A stretch of DNA of 64,000 nt from Mesorhizobium sp. B2-3-12 (lineage in GTDB: Bacteria; Pseudomonadota; Alphaproteobacteria; Rhizobiales; Rhizobiaceae), in the NCBI RefSeq assembly GCF_006442205.1, contig NZ_VFVR01000003.1, forward strand, positions 248,001 to 312,000, written 5' to 3'. This document shows positions 1 to 10,321 of this stretch, piece by piece. Position 1 is the first letter of the stretch. The number at the start of each line of letters is the position of its first letter. The notes beneath the pieces were generated by a model that worked only from the letters and a program-made list of their open reading frames with translations, searched no databases and was not told the DNA's origin. A program made the position numbers and the translations under genes.

Positions 1-382
1 CGTCTAAGACCGAAGCTTGCGGTTTGCGCTCGCCTCACGAAATATTGTGTCGCGGGGCGGCCAAGTTTTTTGTGAATCGGTCTTGTGTGGGTCCTGGATT
101 TCTGTCATAAAAATTTAGGACAGTAGTGCTGTCTTATTTTGTCGCACAAAACAGGCTGGATTGGCGTATCGTTTGGGCCACTCCGGCTTTTGTCGCGAGC
201 GACAGGTGGACGGACCAGCTCTGGCCTGTACGATACCAGATGTGAACCCAGCGGCGTGCCGCCTGGTTCGGCGATTTCGCAAGACGTGCCGCAAGGATGA
301 AGGGCGAGCCCAAGTGCTCGCCAAGGCAAACCAGCGCCCCAGGCTGACCAATGCCCTGTGGTGCGGAACGGAGGATAGGACA
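1..382 (+). promoter_or_regulatory. gltB upstream region with CTGTC/GACAG inverted repeats
   Basis: No gene is supported in these 382 bases before gltB. The sequence shows three alternating pentamers: CTGTC at 102-106, GACAG at 119-123 and CTGTC at 129-133. The second and third form a tight hairpin or operator (GACAG-TAGTG-CTGTC), and the first and second a wider inverted repeat. The A/T-rich stretch 104-140 is the most promoter-like part. The arrangement could bind a dimeric regulator of glutamate synthase, but which regulator is not known. The long 5' untranslated region implied by a start at 383 is inferred. Confidence 0.4.
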
Positions 383-3300
383 ATGACGGAATTGACGCTC
401 TCTGCGACGAACGGCCAGGCCGCGCAGACGGAAGCGGCCGCCGTCAAAAATACCTCGGCCAAAAATCGCTCGACTACCGGCGGCCTGAGCGCCCAGGGCC
501 TCTACGACCCGCGCAACGAGCATGACGCCTGCGGCGTCGGCTTCATCGTCAACATGAAGGGCGTGAAGTCGCATCAAATCGTCAAGGACGGGCTTGCCGT
601 GCTCGAGAACCTGACGCATCGCGGCGCCGTTGGCGCCGATCCGCTGGTCGGCGACGGCGCCGGCGTGCTGGTGCAGCTTCCGGATGTTTTTTTCCGTGAG
701 GAGATGGCGGCCCAAGGTATCGAACTGCCACCGGTTGGCCAGTACGGCGTCGGACACTGGTTCATGCCGCAGAATGAAGCGCTGCGCGCCCATATCGAGG
801 ATATCATCGCCGAATCGGCACAGTCCGAGGGGCTGCCGCTCATCGGTTTCCGTGACGTGCCGGTCGACAATTCGTCGCTGTCGAAGGCGCCTGATATCGT
901 CGCGTCCGAGCCGTTCCACCGCCAGGTCTTCATCGGCCGCACGCCCGACATCACCGACGACGAGGAATACGAGGCCAGGCTCTATCTGCTGCGCAAGGTC
1001 ATCTCGGGCCGCATCTACGCCGAGAACGACAACAAGGACATTGGCGCCTATTGCGTGTCCTTGTCGGCGCGCACCATCGTCTACAAGGGCATGTTCCTGG
1101 CCTACCAGGTCGGCGCCTATTACAAGGACCTCAAGGACCCGCGTTTCGAGACCGCGCTGATCCTCGTCCACCAGCGCTTCTCGACCAACACCTTCCCGTC
1201 ATGGAAGCTGGCGCATCCCTATCGCATGGTTGCGCATAATGGCGAGATCAACACGGTGCGCGGCAACAACAACTGGATGGCGGCGCGCCAGGCATCCGTC
1301 GATTCCGAACTGTTCGGCAACAACATCTCGAAGCTCTGGCCGATCTCCTATGACGGCCAGTCCGACACCGCGTGCTTCGACAACGCGCTCGAGTTCCTGT
1401 TCCAGGGCGGCTACAGCCTCAGCCACGCCATGATGATGCTGATCCCGGAAGCCTGGGCCGGCAACAAGCTCATGGATCAAGACCGCAAGGCCTTCTACGA
1501 GTACCATGCGGCGTTGATGGAGCCGTGGGACGGGCCGGCGGCGGTCGCCTTCACCGACGGCCGCCAGATCGGCGCCACGCTCGACCGCAACGGCCTGCGT
1601 CCGGCACGCTACATCGTCACCGATGACGATCGCGTCATCATGGCTTCGGAAGCCGGCGTGCTGCCGGTGCCGGAGGAGAAGATCGTCCAGAAGTGGCGGC
1701 TGCAGCCCGGCCGCATGCTTCTGATCGACCTCGCCAAGGGCCGCATCGTCCCCGACGAGGAGATCAAGTCGGAGATCGCGACCAGGCACCCCTACAAGAC
1801 CTGGCTCGCCAACACGCAGCTCATCCTCGAAGACCTGAAGCCGGTCGAGCCGCGCGCGCTGCGCAAGGATGTCAGCCTGCTCGATCGCCAGCAGGCGTTC
1901 GGCTATACCCAGGAAGACACCAAGCTGTTGATGTCGCCGATGGCGACCACCGGCCAGGAAGCCGTGGGCTCGATGGGCACCGACACGCCGATCTCGGCGA
2001 TGTCGGACAAGTCGAAGCTGCTCTACACCTATTTCAAACAGAATTTCGCCCAGGTCACCAACCCGCCGATCGACCCGATCCGCGAGGAACTGGTGATGAG
2101 CCTGGTGTCCTTCATCGGGCCGCGGCCGAACATCTTCGACCTGGTCGGCAATTCGCGCCGCAAGCGGCTCGAAGTGCGCCAGCCGATCCTGACCAATGGC
2201 GATCTGGAAAAGATCCGTTCCATCGGCCACACCGAGGACCGTTTCGACACCAAGACGATCGACATCACCTATGGGTCGAGCGAGGGCGCCGCCGGCATGC
2301 AAGGCGCCGTCGAACGTCTGTGCGAGCGGGCCGAGGCGGCTGTCGCCGGCGGCTACAACATCATCATACTGTCCGACCGCCAGCTCGGACCGGACCGCAT
2401 CGCCATTCCCGCGCTGCTGGCCACGGCCGCTGTGCACCACCACCTGATCCGCAAGGGGTTGCGCACCGCGGTCGGCCTGGTCGTCGAATCGGGCGAGCCG
2501 CGCGAGGTGCATCATTTCTGCTGCCTTGCCGGCTATGGCGCCGAAGCGATCAATCCCTATCTCGCCTTCGACACGCTGCTCGACATGCACAAGCGCGGCG
2601 AGCTGCCGGAAGAGGTCGACGCTTATGAAGTGGTGTCGCGCTACATCAAGTCGATCGGCAAGGGCATCCTCAAGGTGATGTCCAAGATGGGCATCTCGAC
2701 CTACCAGTCCTATTGCGGCGCGCAGATCTTCGACGCCATCGGGCTGAAGTCGGATTTCGTGCAGCAATACTTCACCGGCACCGCGACGCTGATCGAAGGT
2801 GTGGGGCTCGATGAGGTCGCGGGCGAAACCGTCAGCCGCCATACGGATGGTTTTGGCAGCGATCCGGTGCTGCGCAACAGCCTGGAGGTCGGTGGCGAAT
2901 ATCTGTTCCGCATGCGCGGCGAGGCGCATATGTGGTCGCCGGACGCGGTCGCCACCTTGCAGCACGCCGTGCGCCAGGGTTCATGGGACACGTTCAAGGA
3001 GTATTCCGCACAGATCGACAGCGAAACGGCCCGCGCCCAGACCATTCGCGGCCTGTTCAAGATCAAGTTGGCGGACGAAACCGGGCGCAAGAAGGTGGCG
3101 CTCGACGACGTCATGCCGGCGGCCGAGATCGTCAAGCGCTTCTCGACCGGGGCGATGTCGTTCGGTTCTATCTCCAGGGAGGCTCACACCACGCTGGCAC
3201 GCGCCATGAACCAGATCGGCGGCAAGTCGAACACCGGCGAGGGCGGCGAAGAGGCCGACCGTTATCTGCCGCTGCCTGGCGGCGGCAAGAACCCGGAACG

Positions 3301-5116
3301 CTCGGCGATCAAGCAGGTCGCCTCGGGACGGTTCGGCGTGACGGCGGAGTATCTCGTCAATTCCGATGTCATGCAGATCAAGGTGGCGCAGGGCGCCAAG
3401 CCTGGCGAGGGCGGGCAGTTGCCCGGTCACAAGGTCGACGCGACCATCGCCAAGGTGAGGCACTCGACGCCGGGCGTCGGCCTGATCTCGCCGCCGCCGC
3501 ATCACGATATCTATTCGATCGAGGATCTGGCGCAGCTGATCTATGACCTGAAGAACGTCAATCCGGCGGCCGACGTCTCGGTCAAGCTGGTGTCGGAAGT
3601 TGGTGTCGGCACGGTTGCCGCCGGCGTCGCCAAGGCGCGTGCCGACCACATCACCATCTCGGGCTATGATGGCGGCACCGGCGCTTCGCCGCTGACCTCG
3701 CTCAAGCATGCCGGCAGCCCTTGGGAGATGGGCCTTGCCGAGACGCACCAGACGCTGGTGCTGAACGGCTTGCGCTCACGCGTGGCGCTGCAGGTCGATG
3801 GCGGCTTGCGCACCGGGCGCGACGTCATTATCGGCGCGCTGCTCGGCGCCGACGAGTTCGGCTTCTCGACCGCGCCGCTGATCGCGGCCGGCTGCATCAT
3901 GATGCGCAAGTGCCATCTCAACACCTGCCCGGTCGGCGTCGCGACGCAGGACCCGGTGCTGCGCAAGCGCTTCAAGGGCACGCCCGAGCACGTCATCAAC
4001 TTCTTCTTCTACGTGGCCGAAGAGGTGCGGGCGCTGCTCGCCGAAATGGGCTTCACCCATATCGACCAGATCATCGGCGACGCCGACCTTCTGGAAAAGC
4101 GCGACGTGATCCAGCACTGGAAGGCGCAAGGGCTGGACTTCTCGAAGATGTTCTACAAGCCCAATGCACCGCATGAGGCGGTGCATTGGACCGAGCGGCA
4201 GAAGCACCCGATCGACGATGTGCTCGACCGCAAGCTGATCGAACTGGCCAAGCCCGCGCTGGAGGCCAAGCAGCCGGTCAAGATTGAGGTCGATATCCGC
4301 AATGTCGATCGCTCGACGGGCGCCATGCTGTCGGGCGAGGTGGCCAAGCGCTTCAGGCACAAGGGCCTGCGTGAGGACACGATTCAGGTCAAGCTCACCG
4401 GAACCGCCGGCCAGTCCTTCGGCGCCTTCCTGGCGCGCGGCATCTCGTTCGAGCTCGTCGGCGCCGCCAACGACTATGTCGGCAAGGGCCTGTCGGGCGG
4501 GCGCATCGTCATCCGGCCGCCTGAAGAGGCAAGGATCGTTGCGGCCGACTCCATCATCGTCGGCAATACGGTTCTCTATGGCGCCACCGAGGGCGAGGCC
4601 TATTTCGCCGGGGTCGCCGGCGAGCGCTTCGCGGTGCGTAATTCGGGCGTGGCCGCCGTCGTCGAAGGCGTCGGCGACCATGGCTGCGAATACATGACCG
4701 GCGGCGTCGTCGTCGTCATCGGCAAGACCGGCCGCAACTTCGCCGCCGGCATGTCGGGCGGTGTCGCTTATGTGCTTGATGAGGCGGGCGATTTCGCCGA
4801 GCGCTGCAACATGGCCATGGTCGAGCTGGAGCCGGTTCCAGAAGAAGACGACCTGATGGAAAAGTTGCTGCACCATGGCGGCGACCTCGACCACAAGGGC
4901 CGCGTCGACGTCTCCGGCGACATGACCAGCCATGACGAGGAACGGCTCTACCAGCTGATCTCGAACCACGTCCACTATACGGGTTCGGTGCGCGGCCGGG
5001 AGATCCTCGACGACTGGACGGCGTTCCGGCCGAAATTCCGCAAGATCATGCCGGTCGAATACCGCCGCGCGCTGATCGAGATGGAACGCATGCGCATGGG
5101 CGTCGCGGCGGAATAG
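383..5116 (+). CDS. gltB: Glutamate synthase (NADPH) large subunit
   Basis: The alpha subunit of GOGAT takes ammonia from glutamine and makes glutamate from 2-oxoglutarate, the second step of the GS-GOGAT pathway. The frame stays open upstream to 161, but ATG 383 is chosen because GGAGG lies at 370-374. This gives 1577 residues, normal for the family. Order: a short propeptide; the amidotransferase nucleophile Cys50 in HDACGVGF, exposed by processing in this family; the FMN-binding synthase domain in the second half; the 3Fe-4S cysteines 1171, 1177 and 1182 in a C-x5-C-x4-C motif; then the C-terminal GXGXG beta-helix. gltD follows 142 bases downstream. Confidence 0.97.
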   Translation: MTELTLSATNGQAAQTEAAAVKNTSAKNRSTTGGLSAQGLYDPRNEHDACGVGFIVNMKGVKSHQIVKDGLAVLENLTHRGAVGADPLVGDGAGVLVQLPDVFFREEMAAQGIELPPVGQYGVGHWFMPQNEALRAHIEDIIAESAQSEGLPLIGFRDVPVDNSSLSKAPDIVASEPFHRQVFIGRTPDITDDEEYEARLYLLRKVISGRIYAENDNKDIGAYCVSLSARTIVYKGMFLAYQVGAYYKDLKDPRFETALILVHQRFSTNTFPSWKLAHPYRMVAHNGEINTVRGNNNWMAARQASVDSELFGNNISKLWPISYDGQSDTACFDNALEFLFQGGYSLSHAMMMLIPEAWAGNKLMDQDRKAFYEYHAALMEPWDGPAAVAFTDGRQIGATLDRNGLRPARYIVTDDDRVIMASEAGVLPVPEEKIVQKWRLQPGRMLLIDLAKGRIVPDEEIKSEIATRHPYKTWLANTQLILEDLKPVEPRALRKDVSLLDRQQAFGYTQEDTKLLMSPMATTGQEAVGSMGTDTPISAMSDKSKLLYTYFKQNFAQVTNPPIDPIREELVMSLVSFIGPRPNIFDLVGNSRRKRLEVRQPILTNGDLEKIRSIGHTEDRFDTKTIDITYGSSEGAAGMQGAVERLCERAEAAVAGGYNIIILSDRQLGPDRIAIPALLATAAVHHHLIRKGLRTAVGLVVESGEPREVHHFCCLAGYGAEAINPYLAFDTLLDMHKRGELPEEVDAYEVVSRYIKSIGKGILKVMSKMGISTYQSYCGAQIFDAIGLKSDFVQQYFTGTATLIEGVGLDEVAGETVSRHTDGFGSDPVLRNSLEVGGEYLFRMRGEAHMWSPDAVATLQHAVRQGSWDTFKEYSAQIDSETARAQTIRGLFKIKLADETGRKKVALDDVMPAAEIVKRFSTGAMSFGSISREAHTTLARAMNQIGGKSNTGEGGEEADRYLPLPGGGKNPERSAIKQVASGRFGVTAEYLVNSDVMQIKVAQGAKPGEGGQLPGHKVDATIAKVRHSTPGVGLISPPPHHDIYSIEDLAQLIYDLKNVNPAADVSVKLVSEVGVGTVAAGVAKARADHITISGYDGGTGASPLTSLKHAGSPWEMGLAETHQTLVLNGLRSRVALQVDGGLRTGRDVIIGALLGADEFGFSTAPLIAAGCIMMRKCHLNTCPVGVATQDPVLRKRFKGTPEHVINFFFYVAEEVRALLAEMGFTHIDQIIGDADLLEKRDVIQHWKAQGLDFSKMFYKPNAPHEAVHWTERQKHPIDDVLDRKLIELAKPALEAKQPVKIEVDIRNVDRSTGAMLSGEVAKRFRHKGLREDTIQVKLTGTAGQSFGAFLARGISFELVGAANDYVGKGLSGGRIVIRPPEEARIVAADSIIVGNTVLYGATEGEAYFAGVAGERFAVRNSGVAAVVEGVGDHGCEYMTGGVVVVIGKTGRNFAAGMSGGVAYVLDEAGDFAERCNMAMVELEPVPEEDDLMEKLLHHGGDLDHKGRVDVSGDMTSHDEERLYQLISNHVHYTGSVRGREILDDWTAFRPKFRKIMPVEYRRALIEMERMRMGVAAE

Positions 5117-5258
5117 ATTTTTGAGAATTGCCGGGGAGCGCAGGCTTCCCGGCCCCCTTCATCGACTGTTTGACCTCGGGCTCAAGGTTGCCACGGCTGC
5201 CTCAAGAGGTTAACGGGTGCGGCGAAAACCGTACCATCTGGACAGCAGGAACTGGACT

Positions 5259-6713
5259 ATGGGCAAGGTAACAGGCTTTCTCGAAATCGACCGGCAGGTG
5301 CACAAGTACCAACCGGCCTCCGACCGCATCCGGCACTTCCGCGAATTCACGCTGCCGATGTCGGACAAGGAGGTCGAGAAACAGGCCGCGCGCTGCATGG
5401 ATTGCGGCATTCCGTTCTGCCACGGGCCGACCGGCTGTCCAATTCACAACCAGATCCCCGACTGGAACGACCTCGTCTACAACAGGGACTGGGACAACGC
5501 GATCCGCAACCTGCACTCGACCAACAATTTCCCGGAATTCACCGGCCGTATCTGCCCCGCGCCCTGCGAGGAAGCCTGCACGCTGAACCTCGAGGACATT
5601 CCGGTCGCCATCAAGACGGTGGAGCAGGCGATCGCCGACAAGGCGTACGAGACCGGCCATATCAGGCCCTATCCGCCGGAAAAGAAGACCGGCAAGCGGG
5701 TTGCCATCATCGGCTCCGGCCCGGCCGGCATGGCGGCCGCCCAGCAGCTCGGCCGCGCCGGTCACGACGTGCATGTCTATGAGCGCGAAAGCCGCCCGGG
5801 CGGGCTGATGCGCTACGGCATTCCCGACTTCAAGATCGAGAAGCACTATATCGACCGGCGTATCGAACAGATGCAGGGCGAGGGGGTCACCTTCCATTGC
5901 GGCGTCAATGTCGGCGTCGACAAGCCTGTGACCGAGCTGCTCGCCGAACATGATGCGGTGCTTTATTGCGGTGGGTCTGAAACGCCGCGCGCTGCCGGCA
6001 TTCCCGGCGACGATCTCGGCGGCGTGCATGATGCGATGCCCTATCTGGTGCAGCAGAACCGCCGCGTCGGCGGCGAGCCGATCCAGTCGGTTGCCTGGCC
6101 GTCGCATCCGATCATCGCCGGCGGCCAGCATGTCGTCGTCGTCGGCGGCGGCGATACCGCCTCCGACTGCGTCGGCACCGCCTTCCGCCAGGGCGCCGTG
6201 CGCGTCACCCAGCTCGACATCCGCCCGCAGCCGCCCGAGAAGGAAGACAAGCTCGCGGTCTGGCCCTATTGGGCAACCAAGATGCGCACCTCATCCTCGC
6301 AGGCCGAGGGCGCCGAGCGCGAATTCCAGGTGGCGACGCTCGAATTCATCGGTGAGGAAGGCCAATTGACCGGCGTCAAGTGCTGCGAGGTCGACGAGAA
6401 GCGCAAGCCGATCGCCGGCACCGAGTTCGTCATCCGCGCCGATCTCGCCTTCATCGCCATCGGCTTTGCCGGACCGGCGACGGCCGGCGTGGCCGCCGAA
6501 CTGGAAGGCGAGATGAAGATCACCACCGACAGCCGCCGTTCCAGGAATGTCGACGCCAATGACCGCGACTACAGGACCAGCGTCGATCGGCTCTACGCGG
6601 CGGGCGACGTGCGCCGCGGCCAGTCGCTGGTCGTCTGGGCGATCCGCGAGGGTCGCCAGGCCGCACGTTCGATCGACGAAGCGCTGATGGGGACGACCGT
6701 CCTGCCTCGTTAA
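5259..6713 (+). CDS. gltD: Glutamate synthase small subunit
   Basis: The beta subunit of NADPH-GOGAT oxidises NADPH and passes electrons to GltB. It has 484 residues from ATG 5259, preceded by AGGA eight bases upstream; an in-frame GTG at 5217 is less likely. Visible motifs are N-terminal cluster cysteines (46, 49, 54, 60, and a second group in CPAPCEEAC), an FAD Rossmann loop ([12 protein letters not shown]) and an NADPH loop ([10 protein letters not shown]). It follows gltB as the usual operon. Its TAA stop overlaps the TAA stop of the convergent SGNH gene (shared TTAA, 6710-6713), so no intergenic terminator is possible. Confidence 0.96.
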   Translation: MGKVTGFLEIDRQVHKYQPASDRIRHFREFTLPMSDKEVEKQAARCMDCGIPFCHGPTGCPIHNQIPDWNDLVYNRDWDNAIRNLHSTNNFPEFTGRICPAPCEEACTLNLEDIPVAIKTVEQAIADKAYETGHIRPYPPEKKTGKRVAIIGSGPAGMAAAQQLGRAGHDVHVYERESRPGGLMRYGIPDFKIEKHYIDRRIEQMQGEGVTFHCGVNVGVDKPVTELLAEHDAVLYCGGSETPRAAGIPGDDLGGVHDAMPYLVQQNRRVGGEPIQSVAWPSHPIIAGGQHVVVVGGGDTASDCVGTAFRQGAVRVTQLDIRPQPPEKEDKLAVWPYWATKMRTSSSQAEGAEREFQVATLEFIGEEGQLTGVKCCEVDEKRKPIAGTEFVIRADLAFIAIGFAGPATAGVAAELEGEMKITTDSRRSRNVDANDRDYRTSVDRLYAAGDVRRGQSLVVWAIREGRQAARSIDEALMGTTVLPR

Positions 6714-7939
6714 GGGGTGATCGCCGTCGTGGTGTCAGCGGCGGCCGTGGCTGGCGGATTGGCTTTCGGAGGCCAGGAAAAATCGTCTGCGCGTCCAGGC
6801 GAAGCCTCCGGCGCCTTGCCCTCGATCACCAGCCTTTCCCCGGGAAGCGCGGGATTGGCCTTGGCCGGCGGGGCGGAACCGAGCAATTCGGTGCCGCCGT
6901 CGAGCGCGGGGTCACTGAGCAGCATGGGTTGGGTGCGATCGATGACGATGGGTGCGGCGGCCGGAGCCGGTGCCTCGACGGGGGCGCCCGCCGGCGCCGT
7001 TGCCGGTGCCACACCCCCCGGCGCGGCCAGTCCAAGGATCTTCAGCAGCGGCTTTTCGGTATAAAAGGCAAGCTTGCGCTTGCCGGCCTTGGACACGTTG
7101 ATGCCGTCATCGGCGCGCAGCCGAACGGGCTGGCCGTTCATGTCGGGGCCGCTGGTGATAAAGGCGCCATTCTCGTCGACAAATCCGTCCCAGACATCGA
7201 CGAATTCGCCGCCGTGGCTCTCGGCCGCCTTGTGGTAGATATCGTTGAAGGCCAGCATGTCGGACGTCATCTTCGGCACCCGGAAGGCCGGCATGCCGAC
7301 CCACAGGAAAGGCACCTTGGCGGTGGCGATCGTCTTGCCGAGTTCATCGGTGCGGCGCTCGTATTCCTTGGTCCAGTTTTCGGAACGGGGTTGCTCGCGC
7401 ACGTCGCCGACCTTCATCTGCTGGCGGTCGTTCGAGCCCAGCATGACGACCACGGCGGCGGGCTTTTCGGTTTCGATCAGCGATTTGATCTGTTCGGGCC
7501 AGTTGTAGAAATCATCGCGCACGAAGCCCGACGAGCCATTGCTGCGGACAACGATCCTGACGCCGGTATTCTCGGCGAAGGCGTCGTCCAGCCCTTCTCC
7601 GAGGCCCGCCGCCATGAAGTCGCCGACCACCATGACAGTGCGGGCATCAGGCGCTTTTTCGACCACGGGCGTGGCAGGCTCGGCGGGTGGGCGGGGCGCA
7701 CGCGGTTTCTTCTTCGGCTTAGGCCGCGCCTTCTGGATGTCCTGCGGCGGCTCTATGCGCTCGCTACGGCGCGGAAACAGGAGGTCGCGCAAGGACCAGC
7801 CCCGGCTCTGCTGCGGCTGCTCCTGCGCCATGGCCGGGGCATGGATGGCGCTGGCCACGGCCATGGCAAGCACGGCGAAGGTCAGGATCAGCACCGGCAT
7901 GCGACGAACGAACGTGCCGATGCGCGCAGCCCAAACCAA
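6710..7939 (-). CDS. Periplasmic SGNH/DUF459-type hydrolase-like protein
   Basis: 409 residues. A hydrophobic segment at about 14-38 ending APAMA-Q looks like a signal peptide or anchor, followed by a Lys/Pro-rich linker and an SGNH-like domain (about 100-305). GDFMAAG (from residue 106) stands where SGNH enzymes have GDS, and GSND (168-171) matches block III. The usual nucleophile serine is thus phenylalanine, so hydrolase activity is unproven. The C-terminal 100 residues are rich in Ala and Pro. The start is TTG 7939: GGGAGGT (7945-7951) sits five bases before it, while the downstream ATG at codon 14 has no ribosome site. A role in the cell envelope is inferred. Confidence 0.75.
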   Translation of the reverse strand: MVWAARIGTFVRRMPVLILTFAVLAMAVASAIHAPAMAQEQPQQSRGWSLRDLLFPRRSERIEPPQDIQKARPKPKKKPRAPRPPAEPATPVVEKAPDARTVMVVGDFMAAGLGEGLDDAFAENTGVRIVVRSNGSSGFVRDDFYNWPEQIKSLIETEKPAAVVVMLGSNDRQQMKVGDVREQPRSENWTKEYERRTDELGKTIATAKVPFLWVGMPAFRVPKMTSDMLAFNDIYHKAAESHGGEFVDVWDGFVDENGAFITSGPDMNGQPVRLRADDGINVSKAGKRKLAFYTEKPLLKILGLAAPGGVAPATAPAGAPVEAPAPAAAPIVIDRTQPMLLSDPALDGGTELLGSAPPAKANPALPGERLVIEGKAPEASPGRADDFSWPPKANPPATAAADTTTAITP

Positions 7940-7970
7940 TCGCTACCTCCCTACTCAACTCCGTCAGGCT

Positions 7971-9194
7971 TTATTTCTGCCTGAGCCATTTCAGCACTTC
8001 CATGCTCGGATAGCCATCCTGGGTCAAGCCGACCTTTGCCTGATAGGCCATGATGGCCGTCTTCGAGCCGTCGCCGATCTTGCCGTCGAATTTGCCATCA
8101 TAAAGGCCATGCTGGGAAAGCCGCTTCTGCAACTCTTGCCTTTCCTCGAAGGAGAGCTTGGTGAAAGGCCGCTTCCAATCCTGGACAAGGCCGTTGCCGC
8201 CGGCGATTTCATCGGCAAGCAGACCAACGGCGAGCGCGTATTTGTCGGCATTGTTGTAGGCCTTGATGACGGAGAAATTCCTGATCATCAGGAAGGCCGG
8301 TCCGCCGCGGCCATCCGGCACTTTCAGCGTCGCCTTGTCGGTGAGGTTCTTGAACGGCTTGCCGCTGGCCCTGACGACGCCGAGCGCCTGCCATTGCGCC
8401 AGCGTCTTGGATCCGGCGGGAAGTTTCCCCGCCGGCAGCTCGACCTCATAGCCCCAGGTCTTGCCGGCCTGCCAACCGTTCTTCTTCAGCAGGTTGGCTG
8501 ATGTCGCGAGCGCATCGGGAATGGAATTCCAGATGTCGCGCTTGCCGTTGCCGTCCATGTCGACGGCATAATGCTGGTAGCTGGTCGGAATGAACTGGGT
8601 CTGGCCCATGGCGCCCGCCCAGGAGCCCATCAGGTGGCTTTCGTCGATATCGCCGGTTTGCAGGATTTTCAGGGCCGCGACCAGCTGGGTGCGGGCGTAT
8701 TTCGACCGCTTCGGATCGCCATAACCCAAAGTCGCCAGCGAACGGATGACGTTGCGCATGATGTCGTCGCGCTTGAGGATCTCGCCATAGTTCGATTCCA
8801 TCGACCAGATGGCCAGGAGAATGTAGCGGTCGACGCCAAATCGCGCTTCGATCCTGTCCAGCCAAGGCTTCCACTTCTTCGCCATCTGCTGCCCGACGGC
8901 AACGGACTGGTCATGGACGCGGTTGTCGAAATAATCCCAAGCGGGGGCGGTGAATTCGGGCTGGGTGCGGGCCTTCTCCAACACCACCGGATCGGGTTCC
9001 TTGATGTCCCGGAAAGCCTGATCGTAGACGGAGCCGGAAACGCCGCCCGCCACGGCGGTGGCGCGGAAGCTGGCGACCCATTGCCGGAAACCGGCGTCGG
9101 CGAAAGCCGGCCCGGTGGGCATCAGCAAAGCAAGCGAGAGGCTGGCGGCCGTCATGACGCTGGTGAGAATTTTTGCGGCATTGCGAACGGACAT
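7971..9194 (-). CDS. Lytic murein transglycosylase, MltB type
   Basis: It cleaves the peptidoglycan glycan strand in the periplasm, leaving 1,6-anhydro ends. 407 residues: a signal peptide (1-33, ending AFADA), an SLT_2/MltB domain (about 35-325) with catalytic Glu133 in WSMESNYG and the family block MGQTQFIPTSY, and a C-terminal peptidoglycan-binding domain (about 345-407). ATG 9194 is chosen over a frame opening 11 codons earlier because AAGGAGG precedes it. It lies 31 bases upstream of the SGNH gene on the same strand, suggesting one envelope operon. Confidence 0.9.
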   Translation of the reverse strand: MSVRNAAKILTSVMTAASLSLALLMPTGPAFADAGFRQWVASFRATAVAGGVSGSVYDQAFRDIKEPDPVVLEKARTQPEFTAPAWDYFDNRVHDQSVAVGQQMAKKWKPWLDRIEARFGVDRYILLAIWSMESNYGEILKRDDIMRNVIRSLATLGYGDPKRSKYARTQLVAALKILQTGDIDESHLMGSWAGAMGQTQFIPTSYQHYAVDMDGNGKRDIWNSIPDALATSANLLKKNGWQAGKTWGYEVELPAGKLPAGSKTLAQWQALGVVRASGKPFKNLTDKATLKVPDGRGGPAFLMIRNFSVIKAYNNADKYALAVGLLADEIAGGNGLVQDWKRPFTKLSFEERQELQKRLSQHGLYDGKFDGKIGDGSKTAIMAYQAKVGLTQDGYPSMEVLKWLRQK

Positions 9195-9262
9195 CTTTTC
9201 CTCCTTCTTTGTCTCAGGAAAGACCATTCATCGCCGAACCGGGTTAGGAATTAGTTTACCAT

Positions 9263-9290
9263 AGGTGTCGCCTGGAACGAAAAGACACCT
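9263..9290. promoter_or_regulatory. Inverted repeat between mltB-type gene and galU
   Basis: AGGTGTC (9263-9269) and GACACCT (9284-9290) are perfect 7-base arms 14 bases apart, in the 209-base space between the divergent transglycosylase and galU genes. It could be an operator or an untranslated-region hairpin. No T-tract follows, so it is not an obvious terminator. Confidence 0.3.
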
Positions 9291-9403
9291 CGATGCTTTA
9301 ACCGGTGGAAGTTTCCCTCACCCGCTCCCGTATTCTTCAATTCCGGCGTGAAAATGTCGCGAGACGGATTGCGGAGCCGGCCAGCAAACGGATAATTGAA
9401 AGC

Positions 9404-10309
9404 ATGAAGAGAGTTCGCAAGGCAGTTTTTCCGGTCGCCGGTCTCGGCACGCGGTTCCTCCCGGCCACCAAGGCTGTTCCGAAGGAGATGCTGACCGTCG
9501 TCGACAGGCCGGTCATCCAGTATGTCGTCGATGAGGCGCGGGAGGCGGGCATCGAGCATTTCATCTTCGTCACCGGCCGCAACAAGGCGGTCATCGAGGA
9601 CCATTTCGATATCCAGTTCGAGCTCTATGACACGCTGGCACAGCGCGGCAAGGACGAGCAGCTTGCCCGCCTGCAGCGGCTGCAGCCGGCGCCGGGCCAA
9701 ACCAGCTTCACCCGCCAGCAGGTGCCGATGGGGCTGGGCCATGCCGTCTGGTGCGCGCGCGAACTGGTCGGCGACGAGCCGTTCGCGCTGTTGTTGCCAG
9801 ACATGATCATGCAGTCGGAGAAGAGCTGCACGAAGGCGATGGTCGAGCTCTACGAGGAAACCGGCAACAACATCGTCGCCGTGCAGGAATGCGACCCGGC
9901 CGAGGCCCATAAATACGGCATCGTCGGGCGCGGCGAGGACACGCATCACGGCTTTCGCATCACCGAGATGGTCGAAAAGCCGAAGACCGGCACCGCGCCG
10001 TCCAACCTCTACATCAACGGCCGCTACATCCTGCAGCCGGAGATTTTCAAAATTCTCGAGGGCCAGGAGAAGGGCGCCGGCAACGAAATCCAGCTCACCG
10101 ACGCAATGCTGAAGCTGGAAAAGGAGCAGGCCTTCTACGGCTACCACTATCAGGGCCGCACCTTCGACTGCGGTTCGCCTGAAGGCTTCGTCGAGGCCAA
10201 TGTCGCCTTCGCGCTCTGGCGCAGCGACATGAACCAGAGCATGGCGGGCGTCATCCGCACGCTGCTCGACGAGATGAAGCCGTCGGAGCGGCGCGGCGCC
10301 GCGTTCTAG
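9404..10309 (+). CDS. galU: UTP-glucose-1-phosphate uridylyltransferase
   Basis: It makes UDP-glucose from UTP and glucose-1-phosphate in the cytoplasm, feeding exopolysaccharide, LPS and cyclic glucan synthesis; the rhizobial homologue is often called exoN. 301 residues, typical size. The nucleotide-binding signature [11 protein letters not shown] with the following PKEM lies at residues 13-27, and further GalU blocks ([17 protein letters not shown]) are present. ATG 9404 starts directly before the conserved N-terminus; the frame runs open to 9305 but that part has no conserved sequence. It is convergent with the beta-barrel gene, 12 bases away. Confidence 0.95.
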   Translation: MKRVRKAVFPVAGLGTRFLPATKAVPKEMLTVVDRPVIQYVVDEAREAGIEHFIFVTGRNKAVIEDHFDIQFELYDTLAQRGKDEQLARLQRLQPAPGQTSFTRQQVPMGLGHAVWCARELVGDEPFALLLPDMIMQSEKSCTKAMVELYEETGNNIVAVQECDPAEAHKYGIVGRGEDTHHGFRITEMVEKPKTGTAPSNLYINGRYILQPEIFKILEGQEKGAGNEIQLTDAMLKLEKEQAFYGYHYQGRTFDCGSPEGFVEANVAFALWRSDMNQSMAGVIRTLLDEMKPSERRGAAF

Positions 10310-10321
10310 GATCCACACTCG

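Noticed and set aside
134..1171. Open frame of 345 codons on the minus strand opposite gltB
   Set aside because: Antisense shadow of gltB in GC-rich DNA; no family motif and Arg/Asp/Leu-biased composition. The same applies to the longer minus frame at 1199-2965 and those at 2981-4975.
5130..5153. GCCGGG/CCCGGC hairpin between gltB and gltD
   Set aside because: Short stem without T-tract; too weak to call an attenuator or terminator.
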